Of a DNA stretch of 64,000 nt, positions 54,800-64,000 are shown one piece after another. The notes under the pieces are model-generated. The model searched no databases. It was given only the letters and a program-made list of their open reading frames with translations, and was not told the origin of the DNA. This stretch comes from Pilaira anomala. Its lineage: Eukaryota; Mucoromycota; Mucoromycetes; Mucorales; Mucoraceae. Every line of letters begins with the position of its first letter. Position 1 is the stretch's first letter. The translations under genes were made by a program, and so were the position numbers. The stretch lies in assembly GCA_025716855.1 (NCBI GenBank), contig JAIXMQ010000013.1, forward strand, positions 248,001 to 312,000. The letters are read 5' to 3'.

Positions 54800-55607
54800 T
54801 ATTATTATTATTATTATTATTATTAGATAAAGAGGAAAAAGATAATGGGAAAAAAAAATTGAAAAAGGAGGCTCCTATTTATATTTGTTTTATGCATGAT
54901 CTCATACTGGAATTAAATTATACAGCCTGAATTCTCTTCGCGACTTAATTTAGCCTATCTTTTTATCCTGGTTTTTTAGGTTATTATAAAATAATGATGT
55001 AGTTTTTTTTTAGTAGCCTTTATAAAAACTTTATATCGATGACAACATATTCAATGTATGTACATACAATAGTATAAAATGTAACAATTGACAAAGAAAT
55101 AGTTAGGTACATGCTATAATTACATATAACGAAATATAATATCTAAACTCACCTGAAAAACAAATTACCAAAAGTATATCTCAATTGTGAATTCAAATTT
55201 TATAAAATTTTCGGATCATCATGCTGTATCATAATAAATATAGTATACATGTTTTACAAATGTATATTAATTTTCAATTTTCGGCTATTTTGTGCTTCAA
55301 ATAACTTTTGATAATACAGTTAGGAGCTTAAGGTTAAAAGGTCGAAATAAAGAGCTCTATAACAAGTGGAAAATATAGTAATTAGGTTCAAAGACCTGAA
55401 AATAAACAAACAATTGTTTTTTCTATATTTTAGAAACTGTTCGATTATACCTTTTGGTCATCGGGCCAAAATAAACCCTTCTTCGTTTGGTATTCAACCG
55501 GTTTTCATGCAACAGTGGCTTTTCAGCTATAAGACTGTCTTTTCTTTTTTTTGTTTTTTTGAAACTGAGTTAATTCAAGAATGACAACTTGAAAGGAAAA
55601 ACATACC

Positions 55608-55654
<47 letters not shown>

Positions 55655-55698
55655 CACTCTAGGCTTCTTGTAATAAAAATACAAACCTTTATTCTAAT
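54800..55698. other. Divergent region before the Pol I gene, with a 43-base T run
   Basis: About 900 bp between the phosphate carrier (-) and the Pol I subunit (+). A T homopolymer occupies 55610-55652, ending 46 bases before the ATG. Possibly nucleosome-depleting; that is inference. No other feature. Confidence 0.55.
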
Positions 55699-58600
55699 AT
55701 GAACATTTCAGTTCCTATTGGCACAGAGGTTAGCTCTGTCTCGTTTTCCTTCTATGAGCCTAGTGAAGTCAGAAAGATTTCTGTTAAACAAATTGTCAAT
55801 CCTGTTCTTTTTGACACTTTAGGCCACCCTACTAAGGGTGGTCTTTATGATCCCGCACTTGGTCCTTACCAAAAGACTCAAATGTAAATGAATGCAAAAA
55901 CTTTTTTTTTAAAAATTGTACTTGTTGAACTTTACTGACTTTCTTTCTATTCTCTTTTTAGTTGTGCCACTTGTTCTCAAGATCACTTCAACTGTCCTGG
56001 TCATTATGGTCATATTGAGGTTCCTATTCCTGCTTATAACCCAATGTTTTTCGATAACCTTTATGCTATTTTACGTTCTACTTGTGTTTATTGTCACCAC
56101 TTCCGTATTTCTAGAGCTGTGGTAAATAAGAGAAAAAGAAAAAAATATGTATATTGAGAAATATTGTATGATTGATTAGTTTTTTTTTTTTTTTTTTTTT
56201 TTTACTATATCTAGATGAAGAGACTTACTGCACAATTAACATTAATTCAACATGGTTTAATTCGTGAAGCACAAGCTTTAGATGATATTTATTTCAACAA
56301 CAAAAAATCCGCAAAGAAGGATGATGATAACCTTGAAGATAGAATGGAAGAAGCTAGTCTTGTTTTATCTAGTGAGGAAGAATACGTTGATCATATTGAC
56401 GAATTGGTTAGATTAGCTTTAGCCGATAAAGAAGCTCGTAAATATGCAGCAAAGGATTATAAAGTTACTGTTATCAACGATATCCGTAAGAAGGTTATGG
56501 GCGAGTTCATGAGATTATGTCTTCATACCAAAAAATGTATGAACTGTCAAGGTATCTCCCCTCCTGTTCGTCGTGATGGTGCAGCCAAATTATTCCAACT
56601 TGCACTCTCAAAGAAAGAACAGGCTCACATGGATCGTATCAGAGATAATTTGGGTTCCGTTCATGATATTAAAAACTTTAACGGTTCTGGTCAACGTTTC
56701 TTAACTCCTTATGAAGTTCGTGATCAAGTTCGTGAGTTATTTGAAAAGGAAGGTGAGGCTGTCACTTTACTTTATGGTGCTCGTGATCCTCGTACACCCT
56801 CATATATCAAGAAAGCATCTTACCATATGTTCTTTATCGAGACACTTGCTGTTGCTCCTACTCGTTTCCGTCCTCCTTCCGTCATGGGTGATAAGATTTT
56901 CGAATCTCCTCAAAACGAACTTTTATCTGCCATTTTGAAGGGTAGTCACAGTGTTCGTGATTTATCTGAAGATCTTCAAAAGACGATCGAAGAATTTACT
57001 GATGATAAGGATAAGATTGATCGTATCCGTAACAACTTTGTTGATTCTATTATTAATCTTCAACATGCTGTCAACTCTTTCATCGATTCCACCAAGAATC
57101 CTACACAAGTGAAGCAAGGTGCTACTTTACCTCCTGGTATTCGTCAAGCATTAGAAAAGAAGGAAGGTTTATTCAGAAAGCATATGATGGGTAAGCGTGT
57201 TAATTATGCCGCTCGTTCCGTTATTTCTCCTGATCCATTCATTGAGACTTCTGAAATTGGTATTCCTCCTGTCTTTGCTACCAAGTTGACTTATCCTGAA
57301 CCAGTTACTGCTCATAACATCAAGGATATGAGACAAGCTGTCATTAACGGTCCTAACAAATGGCCTGGTGCTACTCACGTTCAAAATGAAGATCAATCCA
57401 TTGATGTCTTGGCTGATCTCAGTATTGAGTCTCGTATTGCACTTGCTAACTCTCTTTTAGCTCCTCAATCTTCTCATACCGCTCAAACTGGTAACAACCC
57501 TTATCCTACTCGTACTCAAACTATCAACAAGAAGGTTTTGAGACATATTCGTAACGGTGATATGCTTTTATTGAATCGTCAACCCACTCTTCATAAGCCT
57601 TCTATTATGGCTCATAAAGCTCGTATTTTACCTGGTGAAAAGACTATTCGTATGCACTATGCTAACTGTAACACTTATAACGCCGATTTTGATGGTGATG
57701 AAATGAATATTCATTTCCCTCAAAATGAAGTTGCTCGTGCTGAAGCTTCATTCATTGCTAATACCGACAATCAATACTTGGTACCTACATCTGGTGACCC
57801 TCTTCGTGGTCTTATTCAAGATAGTGTTGATTCCGGTGTATGGATGACTTCTCGTGATACATTTTTCACTAAAGATGAATATCATCAACTCTTATATGGT
57901 TCTCTTCGTCCTGAAATTGATGGTACCGGTGGTGGTAAGATTCAAACTTTACCTCCTACCATCTTTAAGCCTCAACCTTTATGGACTGGTAAGCAAGTTA
58001 TCTCTACCATTCTCAAGAATTTAACTTGGGGTAAAGCTCAACTTAACATGACTTCCAAATCCAAGGTTCCTGCCAAGTACTGGGGTCCTAACGCTGCTGA
58101 TGAAGAAATTGTTTATGTTGTTGATGGTGATTTGATGCACGGTATTTTAGATAAGTCTCAATTTGGTGCCTCTTCTTTCGGTTTGGTCCATAATGTGTAT
58201 GAAATTTATGGTCCTGAATCTGCTGGTATGCTTTTGAGTATCTTGTGTCGTCTTTTCATCAAGTTTATTCAACATCATGGTTTCACTTGTCGTATGGATG
58301 ATTTGATCTTGACCAGAGAAGGTGATAAATGGCGTCGTGATTTAATTGATGGTGGTAAGCAGTTAGGTACTGAGGCTCATTTAGAGTTCTTGGGCTTAGC
58401 CAAGACTGCTAAGGAAGTCAATCCTGACATTCTTGCAAAGGAATTCAACGTTCGTATGAACGAAGTTATTCGTGATGACAATAAGTTGGCTGGTTTAGAT
58501 AATGCTATGAAGGCTAAGGTCAACAAGTTAACTTCCGCTATTACCCAAACCTGTTTGCCTAATGGTCTTGTTCGTCCTTTCCCTAAGAATGACATGCAAA

Positions 58601-60886
58601 TGATGACAGTTTCCGGTGCCAAGGGTTCTAACGTCAATGCCACACAAATTTCTTGTTTGTTAGGTCAACAAGAATTAGAAGGTCGTCGTGTACCTCTTAT
58701 GGTGTCTGGTAGATCTTTACCTTCTTTCCGTCCTTTCGATACCTCTGCACGTGCTGGTGGTTTCGTTACTGGTCGTTTCTTGACTGGTATTCGTCCTCAA
58801 GAATACTATTTCCATTGTATGGCTGGTCGTGAAGGTTTGATTGATACTGCTGTCAAGACATCTCGTTCTGGTTACTTGCAACGTTGTTTGATTAAACATC
58901 TTGAAGGTTTGCGTGTCCATTACGATCACACTGTTCGTGATTCCGATGGTTCCGTTTTACAATTCCATTATGGTGAAGATTCTTTGGACGTTATCAAGGC
59001 TAAACATCTTAACCAATTCAGTTTCTCTGCTCATAACTTTGAAGCTCTTTCTTCTAAATATAATCCTAAGGCCGCTTTAGAATCTCTTGAAACTAAGCAA
59101 GGTGAAGATTATGCAAAGAAGGCTTTGAAGAAACCCAACAAGTATGATCCTGCTTTATCTGTTTATAACCCAGGTACTCATCTTGGTGTCGTTTCTGAAC
59201 GTTTCGCTATTGCTATGAAGGATTACATGGAAAAGAACCCTGATCAAATGCCTTTTGATAAGGATGCTGAGCCTTCCAAGAACACTGCTCGTTATGCTGG
59301 TTTGACCAAGAGCAAGTTCAAGGCTTTAATGAACCTCAAATATCTTCACAGTTTAGTCGAAGCAGGTGAAGCTGTCGGTCTTTTAGCCGCTCAATCCGTT
59401 GGTGAACCTTCTACTCAAATGACCTTAAACACTTTCCATTTTGCTGGTTATGGTGCTGCTAACGTAACCTTGGGTATTCCTCGTCTTCGTGAAATTATTA
59501 TGACTGCTGCCAAGAAGATTAAGACACCTACTATGTTGTTACCTCTTCGTTCTGAAACTAGCGCTAAGAAGGCTTCTCAATTCTGTAAATCTGCTTCCAA
59601 GTTGACCTTGGCTCAATTAGTTGATCATGTTTCTGTTACAGAAAAGACCACTGCCAAGAATGCCGAAACTAATTATCTTAGATCCAAGACTTATTCTATC
59701 CGTATTAATCTCTTTAATGAAGAAGAATATAATGAAGAATATCGTGTTTCTGCCAAGAGAATTAAGGAAGTTTTGGCTTCTACTTTCATGAAGGATTTAG
59801 AAGAATTAATTCGTAAGGATATTAAGGACACTAAGAAGGTTGAAGATATTGGAAAAGCTCATAAGATTCGTGAAGTTATGGATGACGACGTCAATGAGAA
59901 TCTTGGTGATGCAGCAGCTAAGGATAGTTACGATTCAGATGATGCTAATGAAGGTGATGCCAAGTCTGCTCGCAGATCTGCTCAAAATAAACAACAAGCT
60001 ACTTATGAAGAGCCTGATGAGGATGATATGGTAGTCGATGATGTTGATAAATCTTTAGAAGATGAAGAAGCTGAATTCGAAGAAGCTGTTTTAGCTGGTG
60101 AAGACGATGATGAGGATGCCCCTAAGAGAGCTTCTTCCAAGAACGGAACTCTTGAACAAGATGCTGTTCAAAAGAGTAAATACTGTAAGAAATTTGTCTT
60201 TGATGATAATGAAGGTTCTTGGTGTCAAATCGATATGGAATTCCCTGCTGATACAAAGAAGATCTTGATGGTCGGTTTGATCGAACAATCTTGTGCACGT
60301 ACAGTTGTTCATGAAATTAAGGGCATTCAAACCTGTTTCGAGTATGTCAATCCTACTGAGAACGATACCTCTAAGCGTCTTCAAACTGAAGGTGTCAACT
60401 TGAGAGGTATGTGGCCTTTTGCTGATTTGATCGATGTCAACTATATCGATACCAACGATATCGGTGCTATCTTAAATACCTATGGTGTTGAAGCCGCTAG
60501 AAATGCCATTATTAAGGAAGTTGCTGCTGTCTTTGGTGTTTATGGTATTAAGGTTGATCGTCGTCACTTAACCGTTATTGCTGATTATATGACTTTCGAA
60601 GGTGGCTACAAACCTTTCTCTCGTATTGGTATTGGATCCAACGTTGCTCCTTTCCTCAAAATGAGTTTCGAATCTACCTGTAAATTCTTGACTGAAGCTA
60701 CTCTGTAAGTATTTTTTTTTTAATTGAATTCATTTTTGGTATATACTTATATTTTTTTTCTTTTTAAACAGTCATGGTGATTACGATACTCTTGATTCAC
60801 CTTCATCACGTATTGTTGTTGGTCGTGTCGTCGAAGGTGGTACTGGTTCATTTGATGTTCTTCAACCTCTTACTTCTGAAGCTTAA
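55699..60886 (+). CDS. RNA polymerase I largest subunit (A190/RPA1)
   Basis: Four exons: 55699-55883, 55962-56121, 56215-60704 and 60772-60886, giving 1649 residues. It is the catalytic largest subunit of the nucleolar polymerase that makes pre-rRNA. The zinc-binding clamp start reads CATCSQDHFNCPGHYGHIE (split by intron 1). The active-site loop NADFDGD is at residues about 604-610, in YNADFDGDEMNIHFPQNEVA; three aspartates bind Mg. The bridge helix region is SLPSFRPFDTSARAGGFV then GREGLIDTAVKTSRSGYLQR. The trigger loop region has AQSVGEPSTQMTLNTFHFAG. The Pol I-specific acidic insertion (about residues 1338-1424) follows, matching the jaw 'expander'. The C-terminus SPSSRIVVGRVVEGGTGSFD ends the protein. 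Pol I rather than II or III is shown by IPRLREIIMTAAKKIKTP, absence of a CTD heptad tail, and the acidic insertion. The short last exon is easily missed. Confidence 0.97.
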
Positions 60887-61282
60887 AAAATTCATTTTTA
60901 ATTATTTCATTCTCTCTTTTAAATATTACACTCACATCTTTTCAAACTTATCAATTGTAAAAAAAAATTAAATAAAGCTTATAGTTTTTGCATTTTTTAG
61001 AGACACATTGCAAAACTACGATATATTTTTCTGTTTTAAAATTGCTATTGTTGGTCTTCTATCATCGACCTTATAAGAATCCAGTGCGTAACAGATATTT
61101 AGGTAACCCAGTCTTTTTTTTTTGACACTTAAGTAATGCAAATGATGATTCATAATTGATCATTGGATGAGATTCAATCGGGTGCACAATGATGCGAGTT
61201 GCTTACATCCGTAGAAGCGGGCAAGATTATTATATAATCAAACTTTCCCCCTTTTCCTCTTTTCTTCCTTTGACATTTAACA
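60887..61282. other. Gap before the prephenate dehydratase gene
   Basis: 3' region of the Pol I gene and promoter of the next gene. TATATAA at 61231-61237 is 45-50 bases before the ATG and is followed by a pyrimidine-rich stretch, a usual fungal core-promoter layout. Confidence 0.5.
61231..61237 (+). promoter_or_regulatory. TATA element of the CM-PDT gene
   Basis: TATATAA about 46 bases before the ATG at 61283, followed by a CT-rich tract (61245-61270). Position plausible for a TATA box; not proven. Confidence 0.4.
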
Positions 61283-62621
61283 ATGAGTGACTTGCCTGCC
61301 CTTAGACAAAAAATAGATTCCCTTGATCACACATTGGTCAACATTTTGAATGAACGTGCTCGCGTTTCTCTAGATATTGGTGCTGCCAAAAGAAAAGATA
61401 CGTAAGTTTTTATTGTCACTATTACACCCTTTTTTTTTTTTGACAATTCTTATAGTAAAGAGGAAGATCTTGCAGGAGCTGATGTCCAAGTTTACAGACC
61501 TGGTAGAGAAAAGGAAGTTTATAAAAAGGTACGAATATTACAACCAAAACCGTTTTCGACGTGTATCACTAAATTTAACCTTTTCAATATGTTACTTAGT
61601 TAACTGGTCTTAACCGCGGACCATTAAATGACGACTCTTTGCATGCTATCTTTAGAGAGGTAAATTGTGTTATTTTATTGAGTTATTGATACTGATGCAA
61701 ATAGATAGATTATGTCTGCCTCAATTGCATTACAAAAAGATGTATCAATGGCTTATCTTGGTCCTCCAGGTACTTTTTCACATCAGGCTGCGTATAAACG
61801 CTTAGGTGATAGTGTAGCATACGTTCCTCAGAAGCAAATTGACGGTAATTTATTTATATATTAAATTGGGAAATGAATTGCTCATTTTTTTTTTAGACGT
61901 ATTTGCAGCAGTTGAAAAAGGACAGACAACATATGGTATTGTGCCTTATGAAAACTCAACTTTTGGATCAGTTGTAGAAACTTTGGACTACTTTATTCAT
62001 ACTGGAGTTAGAGTACGAGCTGAGACCTATTTAACAGTACACCAATGCTTACTTTCTAATAGCAAATTAGACAAAATTACAAAAGTATACAGTCATCCTC
62101 AAGGCTTAGGTCAAACTCAAAAATGGCTATCTACACATGTACCTAATGCTAAGCGTATTTCTGTTAAATCTACAGCCGAAGCAGCCGAGAAAGCCGCATT
62201 AGAAACAGGTGCAGCAGCTGTTTGTAGTGAAATTTGCGCAGAATTATATGGCTTGGAAATAATTCAAGCAAATATTGAGGATCGTGCAGCTAACACAACA
62301 CGTTTCCTTATTATCGGTACCGCTAGTGATTCTCCTACATCTGATGATCATACATTAATTACTTTCACTGTGGATCATCGTCAGCCTGGTGCGTTGTGTG
62401 ATGGACTTAAGGTTTTCAAGGATTTCGAATTAAATCTTTTTAAAATTGATTCACGTCCTAGTGGCCAACGTCCATGGCATTACGTATTTTTTGTAGAATG
62501 CTCTGGTCATTTTGAAAATGAAAAAGTAAAGCAGGCATTAAATGAGCTTGAAAAATACTGTTTAGATGTTATTGTATTAGGTAGTTTTCCTAACCAAAGA
62601 CCAGAAAAAATAGAAAATTAA
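61283..62621 (+). CDS. Fused chorismate mutase / prephenate dehydratase (P-protein)
   Basis: Five exons: 61283-61401, 61456-61528, 61600-61659, 61709-61844 and 61897-62621, giving 370 residues. Residues 1-95 form an AroQ-type chorismate mutase helix bundle (LRQKIDSLDHTLVNILNERA, then VQVYRPGREKEVYKKL, then LNRGPLNDDSLHAIFREIMS). Residues about 105-285 are prephenate dehydratase (MAYLGPPGTFSHQAAY, GIVPYENSTFGSVVETLD, SHPQGLGQTQKWL, and ANTTRFLIIG with the catalytic Thr-Arg-Phe). Residues about 290-365 are an ACT domain for phenylalanine feedback (TLITFTVDHRQPGALCDGLK, then KIDSRPSGQRPWHYVFFVE). It would convert chorismate to phenylpyruvate in two steps. The domain order and AroQ type are those of bacterial PheA; ascomycete yeasts split these between Aro7 and Pha2. 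Five exons show it is a resident nuclear gene. Confidence 0.92.
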
Positions 62622-63870
62622 TTTTACCGTGCCACACTGGTACCAATTTTGTTACATTTGCTCCAAATATGATCAATAAAAAATGTCGATTTCTGTAGTT
62701 TATTACGTGTAAATTAATTGTCTCATTTTTATTATTAAGTTTAAAGATAATGATGCTAGATGTTCGGCATTAATGGATTATGTAGCATATGGTCGAAGAA
62801 AGTTTTAGATGAAGTATAGTAGTATATGTCGTTAGCTTTTTTTGTACAATGATCACATCTTTTCTTTCTTCTATTTCTCAAAGTTAAAAGTATACATAAT
62901 TTAGAACAAAAATAAAAAGTTGATCCTTTGTCATTCTTTGTTAGATTACATTTGTTGTAAGTTATCTACGACAAACAAGAGAAGGAAATAGTATATTGGG
63001 AGCACACAAGAACTTCTAAAGAAAGACTTCAACAACTGTTGGATCAGCCTAAACAACAGAAGAATAAAGATCACGTAGTAATCGATGACTTTATTGAAAA
63101 AGTATATCTCGCCTTCAAAAAAGGAATTAGCGACTGGAATAAAGATTGTTTAATCTTGGAGCAAGTAGTAATAGAGTTTATTCATTTGTTAGTAGATGGT
63201 ATGACAGGTGATAAAAATCCGATCGAAAGTGTTCGCTTCATTATATATGTGTATTTTCAAGTATGTGGGAATATGAAATAAGAGAAAAACTACTTCGTCC
63301 TATTTTTGTAAAATTTGGTCTCGTTTTCGTATCAAACAAAATAATTCGAAAGTAGTTATCCGGATTGCTAAATCTAGTATTTTAGTGGAATCTATCAAAC
63401 TTTAAATGAAAAAGATAAGTTTGTTAACTACTTTCTAAAATGAGTAAAATCACTGATATAGATAATAAACAGACAACAATCGATATACTAGTTCTTACTT
63501 AATACTCTATTGCGGTATATGTTTGAATTAATTTGATAATACACGTTCAATTCTACTTTGGTAGACATTTCACATTATCTCAAAATAGAACTTTCGCTAC
63601 ATTGATAACTTAATACCATTTTTTGATGTACTGCTTTAAAAAAAAATTGTGTAATAGTTTATTTTTTGACATATATATACATAAAAAATAACAAAACACA
63701 TTTGTTAATGGGTTTCACCTGATGCAAGAATGTTATATTTAGCTATGATATATTGGAATGTGCAAGTTTTTTTTTTTGGACGCCCAAAATCCTTGTGGGA
63801 AAAGCATATAAGGATCAAACAGGTTATGGGTCTACTTTTTCTTCCTCCCTTATTTTTTTAAGAAAAAAAA
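62622..63870. other. Gap before the last gene
   Basis: AT-rich 1.25 kb. It holds an open frame without start codon (listed separately) and the promoter of the ligase-like gene, with TATAAG at 63807-63812, about 59 bases before its ATG. Confidence 0.5.
62961..63281 (+). other. Open frame without ATG, possible coding remnant
   Basis: From a TAA at 62958-62960 the frame stays open for 106 codons to the stop at 63279-63281, with no ATG near its beginning. It reads YWEHTRTSKERLQQLLDQPK, then KNKDHVVIDDFIEKVYLAFK, then SDWNKDCLILEQVVIEFIHL, an amphipathic, protein-like sequence. It may be an exon whose splice partners I could not find, or a truncated gene. Family not recognised. Confidence 0.35.
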
Positions 63871-64000
63871 ATGATTATCGAGTCTCTTCAGCCTAAAACA
63901 GCTATACCTGATATTAGTGTATACCAGTTTTTATTTAAAGAGAACCACAGAATTACAGACAGAAACAAATCCTGTTTTATTGACGCTGAAGACCCATCAC
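63871..64000 (+). CDS. Acyl-CoA/4-coumarate-CoA ligase-like protein, start only
   Basis: Begins at the ATG 63871-63873 and runs off the right edge after about 43 codons: MIIESLQPKTAIPDISVYQF, then LFKENHRITDRNKSCFIDAE and DPS. The opening 'IPDISVYQFLF' followed by a FIDAEDP segment is the usual start of peroxisomal 4-coumarate-CoA-ligase-like ANL-superfamily enzymes in fungi. The catalytic motifs lie outside the window, so this is a tentative call. TATAAG lies at 63807-63812. Confidence 0.6.
   Translation, partial: MIIESLQPKTAIPDISVYQFLFKENHRITDRNKSCFIDAEDPS

Overview
The window looks like nuclear DNA of a fungus of the Mucoromycota, most likely a Mucorales mould. I do not name a species. 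The support is AT-rich DNA with long A/T homopolymers, genes split by many short GT-AG introns, long CAA/CAG glutamine tracts in regulators, and proteins of fungal type (Sct1/Gpt2-like acyltransferase, GATA factor with DUF1752, Xbp1-like APSES protein, fatty alcohol oxidase). Exon boundaries below were read by eye from splice sites and checked for frame continuity. They are models without transcript evidence.

Layout. 1-9 kb: the 5' part of an ArAE/Bre4-like membrane transporter (-), eIF3f (+), a decayed TnpB/Fanzor-like nuclease gene (-), and a Pumilio/PUF RNA-binding protein (+). 9-24.9 kb: mostly minus-strand housekeeping and regulatory genes. They are a 60-residue tail-anchored protein, glycerol-3-phosphate acyltransferase, TAF4, an APSES/KilA-N factor, a UIM protein, an ELMO-domain protein (+), a two-finger GATA factor and the SM protein Vps33. 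25-29.6 kb: RWD/DUF1115 protein (+), SmF (+), a 2H-phosphoesterase-like protein (-), a reticulon (-). 32-40.7 kb: secreted GH3 beta-glucosidase, an unrecognised acidic protein, long-chain acyl-CoA synthetase and M19 dipeptidase, all (+). 41-44.6 kb: a graveyard holding an F-box/LRR-type pseudogene, a 48-bp-period tandem repeat and a DDE transposase relic. 44.9-64 kb: DUF676-type hydrolase (-), long-chain alcohol oxidase (+), FHA protein (-), a U6 snRNA gene (-), mitochondrial phosphate carrier (-), the RNA polymerase I largest subunit (+), a fused chorismate mutase/prephenate dehydratase (+), and the start of an acyl-CoA/4-coumarate-CoA ligase-like gene (+).

The genes do not form one pathway. 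A loose lipid theme (acyltransferase, acyl-CoA synthetase, alcohol oxidase, ligase at the right edge) is spread among housekeeping genes and is probably coincidental. Several metabolic genes (beta-glucosidase, alcohol oxidase, prephenate dehydratase, ligase) have a TATA element 45-80 bp before the ATG.

Most worth a second look: the Fanzor/TnpB-like relic (4.36-5.87 kb), the U6 gene with an extra UUCG hairpin at its 3' end, the GATA gene whose two fingers are split by introns at the same codon position, the bacterial-style CM-PDT-ACT fusion, the PUF protein with a legible UGUA code, and small genes easily missed because of tiny exons.
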